A stretch of DNA of 64,000 nucleotides, taken from the NCBI GenBank assembly GCA_005116745.1, contig SWDS01000006.1:206935-270934 (forward strand). Direction: 5' to 3'. Source of the DNA: Nitrospira sp. (GTDB taxonomy: Bacteria; Nitrospirota; Nitrospiria; Nitrospirales; Nitrospiraceae). The notes beneath the pieces are model-generated. The model saw only the letters and a list, made by a program, of their open reading frames with translations. It was not told the origin of the DNA and made no database searches. The translations under genes were made by a program, and so were the position numbers. Within the stretch, counting starts at the first letter, position 1, and each line of letters opens with the position of its first letter. Positions 1 to 9,131 of the stretch are shown here, piece after piece.

Positions 1-642
1 GGGACCTTTACGAACCTTGAAGGTCGTGTGCTTCGCGTTCGTCAGGCGATGGATCCACTTGGAGAAAGCCTGCCGGACTGGCACATCATGACCGCCCTCG
101 CCAACGCCATGGGGTGTCAATGGGAATACCAATCGGCCAACGATATTCAAGCCGAGATTATGAAGCTGCTGCCCGGATACTATAATCTTGGTCAACCACG
201 AACCGTCACACCTGTTCCTGACCAATATTTGTCTACCGGCTATGAGACGGAGGTCAAGGCTCGTTATCGCCCGTCACCTGTATCAGGGGAACTCACACGG
301 CCTTTTGCGCTGATGATGGGGCAGGTGCTGATGCATTCGGGAAAGATGTCGACGCAAGCATCGGGGCTTATCATGATCGCTCCGAACACCGGGAAGCTGC
401 GGATGAACATACAAGATATGGAACGTCTTGGACTGCACGATGGGGTGAAGGTGCGTCTGATCTCGGATCGGGGCTCTCTTCAGCTTGGTGTACAGCCTGA
501 CCAGTCCATTGCGCCTGGCACGTGCTTTTTCCCGGAGCATTTTAACGAACCGCCAGTCAAGGATCTGATGACGGTGTCGGTTGATGCCACGACTGGTGTC
601 CCGTCGTTCAAGCAGATCTGGGTGAGTATTGAACAGGTATAA
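1..642 (+). CDS. nuoG: NADH-quinone oxidoreductase subunit G, C-terminal part (gene starts before the window)
   Basis: The reading frame is open from base 1, and its first residues (GTFTNLEGRVLRVRQAM) are the usual NuoG motif in the molybdopterin-oxidoreductase-like domain, so the gene begins upstream. Only about 213 C-terminal residues are present. From about residue 105 (GQVLMHSGKMSTQASG onward) the sequence resembles the dinucleotide-binding beta-barrel domain that ends this family. NuoG is part of the peripheral arm of complex I, which carries electrons along iron-sulfur clusters from NADH or another donor towards quinone. The N-terminal cluster-binding region is not visible. The gene is followed after 42 bases by nuoI, so it is the upstream member of the operon seen here. 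Confidence 0.9.
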   Translation, partial: GTFTNLEGRVLRVRQAMDPLGESLPDWHIMTALANAMGCQWEYQSANDIQAEIMKLLPGYYNLGQPRTVTPVPDQYLSTGYETEVKARYRPSPVSGELTRPFALMMGQVLMHSGKMSTQASGLIMIAPNTGKLRMNIQDMERLGLHDGVKVRLISDRGSLQLGVQPDQSIAPGTCFFPEHFNEPPVKDLMTVSVDATTGVPSFKQIWVSIEQV

Positions 643-684
643 GCGGATGTCTATCGGTTGCCCGTTCGTGGCGAGGAGTTTACG

Positions 685-1272
685 ATGAGTGTCGTAGCCC
701 TGACCAAAAAAATCCTTCAAGCCGCGCTCTTCTATGAGATTTGGGATGCGATGAAAGTCACGTTTCGACACATGCTTCATCGACCGATGACGTTTCAGTA
801 TCCACGGGAACAGCGCACGATTCCGGATGCGCATCGCGGTGCGCTTGGCTTGCTTCGATACGACGATGGGCATGAGCGGTGTGTCGGCTGCGATCTGTGC
901 GAGGTTGCCTGTCCATCGCATTGTATCAAGGTGATTAGTGCGGAGGATACGACCCGTCCACTTCAGCGCTATGCCAGCGAATTCTATATCGATATCACGA
1001 AATGCGTTTTCTGCGGCTATTGTGTTGAGGCCTGTCCAGTCAATGCACTGGCAATGACCAAGATGTACGAATATTCAACCCACGACAAGCGCAGTCTGCT
1101 GTTCGACAAAAAGCGGTTGTACGATATTGGCGAACGCCACCTCGATGATGGAAAGAAATATTTGTATGCGCACAACCAAGAGAAAGATGTCGAGCAGAGC
1201 CGCGAGTACCGCTACTATTTCCCGCAGTCGGTACAGAAGTCGACCCAACCGCCGCCCAAACATCTGAGTTGA
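685..1272 (+). CDS. nuoI: NADH-quinone oxidoreductase subunit I, two 4Fe-4S clusters
   Basis: NuoI is the ferredoxin-like subunit that passes electrons to the last cluster near quinone. Two complete motifs are visible: CVGCDLCEVACPSHC and CVFCGYCVEACPVNA, each with three closely spaced cysteines plus a CP cysteine. A TTG at 658 would add nine residues, but the ATG at 685 has a GAGGAG ribosome site about 7 bases upstream and is preferred (195 residues). The C-terminal tail of about 60 residues is charged and rich in Tyr, Lys and Glu. It lies between nuoG and nuoJ in the normal nuo order. Confidence 0.95.
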   Translation: MSVVALTKKILQAALFYEIWDAMKVTFRHMLHRPMTFQYPREQRTIPDAHRGALGLLRYDDGHERCVGCDLCEVACPSHCIKVISAEDTTRPLQRYASEFYIDITKCVFCGYCVEACPVNALAMTKMYEYSTHDKRSLLFDKKRLYDIGERHLDDGKKYLYAHNQEKDVEQSREYRYYFPQSVQKSTQPPPKHLS

Positions 1273-1281
1273 GCTGAACCT

Positions 1282-1809
1282 ATGGTCGGAGTGTTTTTCA
1301 CATATTTCGCATTGGTCAGTATTGCCGCTGGTGTTTTAACGGTGACCTTGCGGCACCCGGTGCATTGCGCGCTCTCCTTGCTTGTGCTGCTGATGCACGT
1401 CTCCGGCCTGTTCATCCTGCTGAACGCGGAGTTTCTGTGGGCTGTGCAAGTCATCGTCTACGTCGGAGCCATTCTGGTGCTGTATCTCTTTGTGTTGATG
1501 TTGATGAATCTCAAAACGGATGAACGGTATTTCCACCAATCAGCGTTGTATGTTCTGGGGCCTGCTGTCTTGGGGGCCAGCTACGTTCTATACAACCTCC
1601 TGAGGTCTCCATTTGATGGAGCGAAGGGGGACACGCCGGCCGCTGTTGTGTTGCAAGACGGGGATACCTACGCCGTGGGTATTAAGATGTTCAGCGACCA
1701 TCTCTTGCAGTTTGAGATCGTCGGCATCTTTCTGCTTGGAGCTGTCATTGGAGCGATTGTTCTGGCCAAGACGCCGAAACAGCTCGATACGGAGAGAGAG
1801 CGATCATGA
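1282..1809 (+). CDS. nuoJ: NADH-quinone oxidoreductase subunit J
   Basis: A 175-residue, very hydrophobic protein with about five predicted membrane helices. It contains the NuoJ signature region AVQVIVYVGAILVLYLFVLM, the helix that undergoes the pi-bulge transition linking quinone chemistry to proton movement. It sits directly after nuoI, and its stop overlaps the nuoK start by four bases (ATGA), which implies translational coupling. The length is normal for the family. Confidence 0.95.
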   Translation: MVGVFFTYFALVSIAAGVLTVTLRHPVHCALSLLVLLMHVSGLFILLNAEFLWAVQVIVYVGAILVLYLFVLMLMNLKTDERYFHQSALYVLGPAVLGASYVLYNLLRSPFDGAKGDTPAAVVLQDGDTYAVGIKMFSDHLLQFEIVGIFLLGAVIGAIVLAKTPKQLDTERERS

Positions 1810-2108
1810 TCCCGCTGTCTGCATATACAGCCGTCAGTGCCGTCCTTTTTATCATAGGGCTCATGGGTGTGCTTGTCAGACGGAACTTCATCATTGTGTT
1901 GCTGTCAGTTGAAATCATGATGAATGCGGCCAATATCAATCTCGTCGCCTTTTCACATTACTTGGAATCGATGGCAGGGCAACTTGTGGCCCTGTTCATC
2001 ATTGCGATTGCGGCGGGCGAAGCGGCCGTCGGGTTGGCCATCATCATCGTTGTGTTCAGAGGCAAGATTTCCACGAATGTGGATGAAATGAACCTATTAA
2101 AGTGGTAG
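1806..2108 (+). CDS. nuoK: NADH-quinone oxidoreductase subunit K
   Basis: A 100-residue protein with three membrane helices, the standard NuoK length. Conserved acidic residues of the proton path are visible in helix 2 (LLSVEIMMNAANI) and helix 3 (AIAAGEAAVGLAI). It overlaps nuoJ by four bases. After its stop there is a 135-base gap before nuoL in which I see no gene. That gap contains a short GCGTACGC palindrome but no clear terminator. Confidence 0.96.
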   Translation: MIPLSAYTAVSAVLFIIGLMGVLVRRNFIIVLLSVEIMMNAANINLVAFSHYLESMAGQLVALFIIAIAAGEAAVGLAIIIVVFRGKISTNVDEMNLLKW

Positions 2109-2243
2109 CAGAATGTGGATAATCACCTCCAACAGCGCAGTCGGTAGCTCGTAGCCCTCAACGTACTTTCAAGCGTACGCTTTAGGATCCGACTCCGTGA
2201 GCAATGGTTGGCTAGGTGAACATCCTCGGAATGGCACGAGACT

Positions 2244-4220
2244 GTGTCCGATTTGACTGATCTCCTCATTAAATTGATTCCAGTGTTTCCGCTGCTCGCG
2301 GTTCTGGTGAATGGACTGCTGGGATCCCGCTACTCTCACGACCTGGCCCATCGATTGGCGTGGGGGTCGGTTGGTCTCTCCTTTCTCTGTACGGTCGGCG
2401 TCTTCACCGACGTCATGCGGACAGGGGTTTCCCATGAAGTCATTGTCTATCAGTGGATCTTCGGGGGTGATCTCGCGATCAATTTAGCCTACCTGGTGGA
2501 TCCCTTGACCTGCGCCTGGTTGCTGGTTGTCACTGGTGTGGGGTTCCTTATTCACGTCTATTCCGTCGGCTATATGCACGGCGAAGCTGGATTTACACGC
2601 TTCTTCACCTACATGAATCTCTTCATGGTCTCCATGCTGCTTCTTGTTATGGGGAACAACTATGTCGTGCTTTTTATCGGTTGGGAGGGTGTCGGGCTCT
2701 GTTCTTATCTTTTGATCGGTTACTACTATGACAAGGTTTCCGCCGCCAAAGCAGCCTCCAAGGCGTTCGTGGTCAACCGGATCGGCGACGCGGGATTTCT
2801 CGTCGCCATATTTCTTGTCTTTATCAACTTTAAGACTCTTGACTACACAAAGGTCTTCGCCCAGGTTGGGCAACTGTCTCCGGACATGGCCACTGCTATT
2901 GCCCTCTGTCTTCTCGTTGGTGCGATTGGGAAGTCCGCGCAGCTTCCCCTCCATACATGGCTGCCCGATGCAATGGAAGGCCCGACGCCGGTGAGCGCGT
3001 TGATCCATGCGGCGACGATGGTGACGGCCGGTGTCTACATGATCGTCCGTAATCACGCCATCTTCGATCTCTCGCCCTTCGCGATGTCGATGGTCGCGTT
3101 TGTCGGGGGAGGCACCGCGTTGTTTGCGGCCACCATCGGACTCGTCCAGACCGACATCAAGCGCGTCTTAGCCTATTCGACTGTCAGCCAGCTTGGATAC
3201 ATGTTCCTGGGTTGTGGAATCGGTGCCTATACGGCCTCGGTGTTTCATGTCATGACCCATGCGTTCTTCAAAGCGTTGTTGTTCTTGTCGGCAGGGTCGG
3301 TGATCCATGCCTTATCCGGGGAACAAGATATCCGGAAGATGGGTGGGCTGAGCAACCGAATTCCATGGACTCATCGCCTGTTTCTGATCGGCACCATTGC
3401 GATCGCCGGGCTTCCTCCCCTAGCGGGATTCTGGAGTAAAGACGAAATCATGGCGCATGCCTTCACCCATCACCACTATCTCCTGTATAGCATGGCGGCT
3501 GTCGGAGCCCTGATGACGTCTTTTTATATGTTCCGTCTGACTTATCTGACGTTCTATGGTGCGTCTCGGATGGATGCTCATACGGCCGAGCATGTGCACG
3601 AATCTCCGATGGTCATGGTCGCTCCCTTACTAGTCCTGGCCTTCCTCTCGATCGTGGGTGGATTGATCTTGGGGTTTCCACCAGAGCAAGGCTGGCTGCA
3701 TGGATTTTTAGGACCGGTCGTCGGGGGTGGGGCTGAACATGAGGCCGGTGTCGGCATGGTGATTCTGCTGATGTGCATCGCGATCGTCATTGCGTTGCTC
3801 GGCTGGGGTCTCGCACATTTCCTGTATGCCGTGAGTCCGATGACTGCGGAAGGATGGGCGGAGAGATTTTCAGGAGCCTATCGGGTCTTATTGAACAAAT
3901 ACTACGTGGATGAACTCTACGACTTTCTTTTTGTTGAGCCGCTCAAGCGTCTGGGTGCAATGCTTGACTGGTTCGATCGTACCATCATAGACGGTATCGT
4001 GCGCGGGGTGGGACGGCTGACGGATTGGGGTGCCTCTGGCTCCACATGGATCGAGAAGCACATCGTGTATGCCGGGCTCAACGTGATCGGTTATGGCAAT
4101 CACCTCGCGGCTCGCGAAGGGCGGAAGATGCAGAGTGGAATGGTCCATCATTATGCCGCCATCATTGTTGCAGGACTGTTCCTGTTAGTTCTTATTGTTC
4201 AACTATTTGCTCAGATGTAG
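2244..4220 (+). CDS. nuoL: NADH-quinone oxidoreductase subunit L with an extended lateral helix region
   Basis: An antiporter-like proton-pumping subunit of complex I, 658 residues with a GTG start. Key residues are visible: the glutamate in helix 5 (GWEGVGLCSYLL) and the helix 7 lysine in GAIGKSAQLPLHTWLPDA. In the C-terminal part, the stretch between the IDG motif and the MQSG motif is about 44 residues long. In ordinary NuoL proteins I recall about 18-20, so there is an insertion of roughly 25 residues in the amphipathic lateral helix region. This fits the longer NuoL I recall from complex I forms with two NuoM subunits. It is followed by nuoM, nuoM2 and nuoN. Confidence 0.95.
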   Translation: MSDLTDLLIKLIPVFPLLAVLVNGLLGSRYSHDLAHRLAWGSVGLSFLCTVGVFTDVMRTGVSHEVIVYQWIFGGDLAINLAYLVDPLTCAWLLVVTGVGFLIHVYSVGYMHGEAGFTRFFTYMNLFMVSMLLLVMGNNYVVLFIGWEGVGLCSYLLIGYYYDKVSAAKAASKAFVVNRIGDAGFLVAIFLVFINFKTLDYTKVFAQVGQLSPDMATAIALCLLVGAIGKSAQLPLHTWLPDAMEGPTPVSALIHAATMVTAGVYMIVRNHAIFDLSPFAMSMVAFVGGGTALFAATIGLVQTDIKRVLAYSTVSQLGYMFLGCGIGAYTASVFHVMTHAFFKALLFLSAGSVIHALSGEQDIRKMGGLSNRIPWTHRLFLIGTIAIAGLPPLAGFWSKDEIMAHAFTHHHYLLYSMAAVGALMTSFYMFRLTYLTFYGASRMDAHTAEHVHESPMVMVAPLLVLAFLSIVGGLILGFPPEQGWLHGFLGPVVGGGAEHEAGVGMVILLMCIAIVIALLGWGLAHFLYAVSPMTAEGWAERFSGAYRVLLNKYYVDELYDFLFVEPLKRLGAMLDWFDRTIIDGIVRGVGRLTDWGASGSTWIEKHIVYAGLNVIGYGNHLAAREGRKMQSGMVHHYAAIIVAGLFLLVLIVQLFAQM

Positions 4221-4250
4221 GCGTTAACCGAGTTAGTTAGACGGTCTTTC

Positions 4251-5810
4251 ATGCTCGAAGAACTCACAGCCGGATTCCCGATTCTGTCCTGTATTCTCTT
4301 CCTCCCAGTTGCCGGTGCGGTTGTGCTCTGGCTGTTCGACGAAGAGGACATGGTCAGGACCTCAGCCCTCACGATTGCGCTGGTTGAGCTTGCGCTCTCT
4401 GTATTTGTCCTGCTGCGTTTCGTTCCGGAATCGGCTGCCATGCAGTTTACGGAACGTGTTCCATGGATTCCGGCCTTAGGCATTAGCTATCACCTGGCAG
4501 TCGATGGAATCAGCGTATTGTTCGTGGGGCTCACGGCTTTTCTGACTGTTCTGGTGGTGGTGTACTCGTGGGATACGATCCGGCATCAAGTCAAGCTGTA
4601 CATGATGTGCCTGTTAGCGCTCGAGACAACGACGATGGGCGTGTTCGTGTCATTGGATTTGATTTTGTTCTTCGTGTTCTGGGAGCTGATGCTGATTCCC
4701 AGCTACTTTCTGATCAAACTGTGGGGGGGAGGGGCCGAGCGTCACTATGCCGCGCTGAAGTTCGTCCTGTATACGCTCTTGGGCAGTGTCTTCATGCTGG
4801 TCGGCATCGCGTTACTGGATATCAATTATCATCAGTGGGCATTGCTGCATTACACGGAGCAGACTTATTCGTTTGATCTGCTGGATCTCCTGAGGGTGCC
4901 GATTCCGGTCTCTCAGCAACTCGTCATCTTTTGGTTGATGTTCCTCGGCTTTGCGTTTAAAGCGCCAGTGTTTCCCTTTCACACTTGGCTGCCTGATGCG
5001 CTCTTGGAGGGGCCGATTGGAATGGCTGTCGTCTTGGCGGGTTTGAAACTGGGCACGTTCGGTTTCATTCGCTTCAGCATTCCGCTGCTCCCGGATGCAT
5101 CAAAAAGCGAGACGGTCGTCATGGTTGTGGTCGGACTTGGGCTCTGCGCGATTCTTTATGGCGCGTGGATGGCTTTGGTCCAAGCCGATTTTCGACGCTT
5201 GCTGGCCTACAGTAGCGTCAGTCATCTTGGCTTTGTTGTCGTTGGGTTGTTTGCCTTGAATTATCAAGGTCTGCAAGGCAGCTTGCTCACAATGATCAAT
5301 CTTGGATTCAGCACGGCGGGGCTCTTCTTTATCGCCGGATTCCTCTACTCTCGGCAACAGACGACAGAGTTATCGGCGTTCGGCGGGATGGCGAAGCAAG
5401 TGCCTCTGTTAGCGACCTTCTTTCTCATTATCGGGCTGGCGTCGATCGGACTTCCTGGCACCAACGGCTTTGTCGGCGAGTTCCTAATCTTGTTGGGGGC
5501 GTTCAAGGCCAAATGGTGGTTCGGTGCTGTCGCCGTTTTGGGGGTCATTTTTGGCGCCGCCTATTTTCTGTGGTACTACGAACGGTCGATGCTTGGACCG
5601 TTGGGTGCTGCGGTGAAGGGGACCATGAACGATCTGCAACCGCGCGAGAAGATCATTGCGGTGTCACTGTCCGTCATGATTCTTTGGATCGGTCTGTATC
5701 CGTCACCGTTCCTGCGAATCATGAATGGATCGATCCAAGCACTTGTTGATCGAGTCCAACAGGAGACGAAGGTGTCACTACAGGATAACCGAACTGGAAG
5801 AGGGTATTAG
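4251..5810 (+). CDS. nuoM: NADH-quinone oxidoreductase subunit M (first copy)
   Basis: A 519-residue antiporter-like membrane subunit. The proton-path glutamate (FWELMLIPSYFLIKLWGG) and the helix 7 lysine (GFAFKAPVFPFHTWLPDA) are both present, so this copy looks fully competent for proton pumping. It begins 31 bases after nuoL and ends 8 bases before a second, clearly different nuoM. The length and helix pattern are normal. Confidence 0.95.
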   Translation: MLEELTAGFPILSCILFLPVAGAVVLWLFDEEDMVRTSALTIALVELALSVFVLLRFVPESAAMQFTERVPWIPALGISYHLAVDGISVLFVGLTAFLTVLVVVYSWDTIRHQVKLYMMCLLALETTTMGVFVSLDLILFFVFWELMLIPSYFLIKLWGGGAERHYAALKFVLYTLLGSVFMLVGIALLDINYHQWALLHYTEQTYSFDLLDLLRVPIPVSQQLVIFWLMFLGFAFKAPVFPFHTWLPDALLEGPIGMAVVLAGLKLGTFGFIRFSIPLLPDASKSETVVMVVVGLGLCAILYGAWMALVQADFRRLLAYSSVSHLGFVVVGLFALNYQGLQGSLLTMINLGFSTAGLFFIAGFLYSRQQTTELSAFGGMAKQVPLLATFFLIIGLASIGLPGTNGFVGEFLILLGAFKAKWWFGAVAVLGVIFGAAYFLWYYERSMLGPLGAAVKGTMNDLQPREKIIAVSLSVMILWIGLYPSPFLRIMNGSIQALVDRVQQETKVSLQDNRTGRGY

Positions 5811-5818
5811 GTCACAAG

Positions 5819-7528
5819 ATGGGAGAATACGCACTGCTCTATATCCTCTTTGCGCCGTTCGCAGGCGCCCTGGCATTGATTTTTATTTCTAATCGCCAAC
5901 CTCTGCTGGTTCGAAGCGTCGCGGCGGGTGCGGCGTTTGTGTCGCTGCTTGCATCGCTCTATCTCTTTTATGCGTATGATCCGGTGAAAGGTGGGTTCCA
6001 GTTCGTCCAGAAATATGAGTGGTCGAAACAGCTTGGTATTTCACTCCACCTTGGGGTGGATGGGATTGGCACGCCTCTCGTGCTGGCCTCATCGATTTTG
6101 CTGTTTGCCGGCATCTTCGTGTCGTGGCATGTCAAGGACCGCGCGAAAGAGTTTTACATCTGGCTCCTTATCTTGGCCGCGGCCACGATCGGTGTGTTTA
6201 TGTCTCTCGACCTATTCTTCCTCTATTTCTTCTACGAGATGTCCGTCATTCCGATGTATTTGTTGTTGGGGATGTGGGGAAGCCACACGAAGAAGTATTT
6301 GGAGATGACCGATTCTGAAGGTCTGAAGCTGCGGGACTCAGTTGGGTTTATCCTCAACTTTGGCTCCAACAGTAAAGAATATGCGGCGATGAAACTGGTG
6401 CTCTTTCTATCGGCGTTCGCCGTTGCCGCGCTGATGGGGATCTTACTCATCTACAAATACTCTGGCCTGAACACCTTCGACATTCTGGTGCTCCGTGAAC
6501 AGGCTCATCTCATGAATATTCCGGTGCTCGGCACGACCTTGGACAAAATCATCTGGGTGTTGGTGTTTTTCGGTTTTGCCTCGATCGCTCCACTATGGCC
6601 GTTGCACTCGTGGTCTCCGGTCGGCCATGCGGCTGCGCCGGCTGCAACCAGCATGCTTCATGCGGGCGTGTTGATGAAGCTCGGGCATTTTTCCATTATT
6701 CGGGTGGCCTTCGAAATTCTCCCTGAAACGACCAGAGAACTGATGCCGATCGCCGCGGTCCTGTGCATGTTCAGCATTGTGTATGGCGGTTTGGTTGCGT
6801 TTTACGCCAAAGACACCAAATACGTGATCGGCTATTCCAGTTCCAGTCACATGGGCTATATATTCTTAGGCATGGCCGCGTTGAATTACATCAGTTTGAG
6901 TGGGGCCGTGATCTATATGTTTGCTCATGCGATGGCAACCGGCATGCTCTTCGCGATGGCTGGCTGGGTCTATGACCAAACACATACGAGGGATATCCAG
7001 TCGTTAGGTGGTCTGTCCAACAAGATGCCGTTCATCTCGGTGTGTTTTGTCGTAGGCTGTATGGCATCAATTGGGATGCCGGGCACGGTCAACTTTATTG
7101 CAGAAATCATGATCATTGTCGGAAGTTGGGAGAAATACCCGCTCCAAGTCATCGTGGCCATACTAGGGATTGTGTTGACCTTGGCCTACCTGTTCAAAAT
7201 GATGCGAGGGCTTTTCTACGGTCCCATGAACCAAAAGTACAGTCATGCGCACGATGCGATCTCTGCGGTCGATCGTCTCCCTTTGTTGATCATGATCTCG
7301 ATCAGTATTGGGTTCGGAATTTTCCCCATGCATTTGTATGATGTCGTTCGGTCCGGAGTCGATCCGTTAGTGGCGAGGATTACGCGCGTGGTTCCAGTTG
7401 CCCAAACCCATGAAGGGTCAGGGGTACGGAGTGAGGTGATAATCCCAGGAACAACTTCCACGGTTCCGGTCGTGGCCAGCAAGCTCCTACCGCTTCCGTC
7501 TCAGGTCTCGCGAGGAGAAGGCGAATGA
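5819..7528 (+). CDS. nuoM2: Second NuoM-type subunit, lacking the usual helix 7 lysine
   Basis: A 569-residue NuoM paralogue between nuoM and nuoN, as in the two-NuoM ('2M') complex I proposed for Nitrospira. The helix 5 glutamate is present (FFYEMSVIPMYLLLGMWG). In the position of the normally conserved helix 7 lysine the sequence reads GFASIAPLWPLHSW, aligning with GFAFKAPVFPFHTW of the first copy, so the lysine is replaced by isoleucine. A later lysine (AGVLMKLGHFS) is kept. There is an insertion around residues 160-185 and a hydrophilic C-terminal tail of about 45 residues. Its stop overlaps the nuoN start by four bases. Confidence 0.92.
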   Translation: MGEYALLYILFAPFAGALALIFISNRQPLLVRSVAAGAAFVSLLASLYLFYAYDPVKGGFQFVQKYEWSKQLGISLHLGVDGIGTPLVLASSILLFAGIFVSWHVKDRAKEFYIWLLILAAATIGVFMSLDLFFLYFFYEMSVIPMYLLLGMWGSHTKKYLEMTDSEGLKLRDSVGFILNFGSNSKEYAAMKLVLFLSAFAVAALMGILLIYKYSGLNTFDILVLREQAHLMNIPVLGTTLDKIIWVLVFFGFASIAPLWPLHSWSPVGHAAAPAATSMLHAGVLMKLGHFSIIRVAFEILPETTRELMPIAAVLCMFSIVYGGLVAFYAKDTKYVIGYSSSSHMGYIFLGMAALNYISLSGAVIYMFAHAMATGMLFAMAGWVYDQTHTRDIQSLGGLSNKMPFISVCFVVGCMASIGMPGTVNFIAEIMIIVGSWEKYPLQVIVAILGIVLTLAYLFKMMRGLFYGPMNQKYSHAHDAISAVDRLPLLIMISISIGFGIFPMHLYDVVRSGVDPLVARITRVVPVAQTHEGSGVRSEVIIPGTTSTVPVVASKLLPLPSQVSRGEGE

Positions 7529-9021
7529 CGTTCTCGCTGAATTTGGCCTTCTCTGATCTTCTACTGTTATTGCCGGAGATCTTGTTAACCTGCTGGCTCT
7601 GCGTGGTTCTCATCGTTGATTTTTCCTTTCCGCGTGTACCTAAAGAGCGACTGGCCTATCTCAGTATCGCAGGTCTTGTCGTGACGCTTGGCTGTTTGGC
7701 ATGGTTTGACATGAATCATGTTTCCGGCACGCTTTTCGGCAACATGTTTGTGCTGGATCGCATGGCGATCTTTTTCAAAATCGTTATCCTCGGAGCCACG
7801 ATACTCGTCATCCTGGCGTCGATTGAGTACGTCAATCGCTTCACGCTTTTCCGGGGGGAATATTATTGCCTCGTCGTCATGTCGGCACTGGGCATGATGT
7901 TCATGGTGTCCGCCAATGATCTGCTGTCCGTCTTCGTCAGCCTGGAGTTTGCAACGCTTGGGTTCTACGTTCTGGTCTCGTATCTACGTGATGATTTGGC
8001 TTCGAACGAAGGAGGGCTCAAGTTTTTTATCCTAGGCGTCCTTGCCGCTGGCTTACTCGCCTACGGGATCAGCCTTGTCTACGGTGAAACCGGCAAGCTC
8101 GTGTTTTCGGACATGGCATCTGCCCAGCCAACGCCAGGCTTGATCATTGGGTTTCTGCTGATCTTTACTGCCCTGGGATTTAAGGTCGGTGCCGTTCCAT
8201 TCCACTCGTGGATTCCCGATACCTACCATGGAGCTCCGACTCCCGTCACAACATTTTTGTCGATTGCTCCAAAGGCCGCAGCCTTTGCGATCTTGCTCCG
8301 CATTTTCCTGGTCGCCTTGGGAACATTTAAGCCGTTATGGGTGGTTCTCTTAGTGGCTGTGTCCATCCTCTCGATGACCTATGCCAATATTGTGGCAATT
8401 GCTCAACGTAATATTAAGCGACTGCTGGCGTATTCAGGTATCGCCCAAGTAGGGAATGTACTGATCGGTCTTGCAGCAGGCACCAAAATGGGAAACGATG
8501 CCATTTTGTTTTATCTTCTCGCGTACCTGTTTGCGAATATCGGGGCCTTTGCCGTCGTGATTGCGGTCAGCCAAGCGATTGGAACAGATGAGATTGAGGA
8601 TTACCGAGGCCTCGGTAGACGGTCGCCGTTTCTGGCGTTCGCGATGTTGCTATTTCTCCTGTCCCTCGCCGGGGTGCCACCTCTCGCCGGGTTTATCGGC
8701 AAGCTCTATATTTTCGTGGCGGCTATCAAAGAAGGCCTCTATACATTGATCGCGGTCGGTCTGATCAATATCGTGATCTCCATGTACTATTACCTCATCG
8801 TCGTGAAACAGATGTATATCAATGAGCCGATCGATCCTTCTCCGATCGCGATTTCTGGTCCGATGAAGACGGTGATCTATGTCGGGCTAGCCGGAACGTT
8901 GGTGATCGGCATTTACCCGCAACCCTTCACCGACTGGGTCGTCTCCGCGACTCTTATGTTTGCCAATTTTGTCGGTCCTTCTGTGACGATCATTCCTCCT
9001 GGCGCTTCGCTGGGCGGGTAG
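7525..9021 (+). CDS. nuoN: NADH-quinone oxidoreductase subunit N
   Basis: A 498-residue antiporter-like subunit, the last gene of the nuo operon. The helix 5 glutamate (FVSLEFATLGFYVLVSYL) and helix 7 lysine (GFKVGAVPFHSWIPDTYHG) are visible. The start codon overlaps the nuoM2 stop (ATGA). The length is normal. It is followed by a 110-base gap before an unrelated kinase gene. No convincing terminator hairpin was seen in the gap. Confidence 0.95.
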   Translation: MTFSLNLAFSDLLLLLPEILLTCWLCVVLIVDFSFPRVPKERLAYLSIAGLVVTLGCLAWFDMNHVSGTLFGNMFVLDRMAIFFKIVILGATILVILASIEYVNRFTLFRGEYYCLVVMSALGMMFMVSANDLLSVFVSLEFATLGFYVLVSYLRDDLASNEGGLKFFILGVLAAGLLAYGISLVYGETGKLVFSDMASAQPTPGLIIGFLLIFTALGFKVGAVPFHSWIPDTYHGAPTPVTTFLSIAPKAAAFAILLRIFLVALGTFKPLWVVLLVAVSILSMTYANIVAIAQRNIKRLLAYSGIAQVGNVLIGLAAGTKMGNDAILFYLLAYLFANIGAFAVVIAVSQAIGTDEIEDYRGLGRRSPFLAFAMLLFLLSLAGVPPLAGFIGKLYIFVAAIKEGLYTLIAVGLINIVISMYYYLIVVKQMYINEPIDPSPIAISGPMKTVIYVGLAGTLVIGIYPQPFTDWVVSATLMFANFVGPSVTIIPPGASLGG

Positions 9022-9131
9022 TTTCTGCTTCCGCCTTACAAGAGTTCTGCTACAATTACCAGTGAGAGACGCGTTCACTGTCTGGCTTCTGTCCCATCGC
9101 CGAAGTCTCGTGATACAAGTCATCCTGATCG

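Noticed and set aside
283-921. Long minus-strand frame of 212 codons across nuoG and nuoI
   Set aside because: It lies opposite clearly coding nuoG and nuoI, has no ribosome site and an Arg/His-rich composition typical of antisense shadows.
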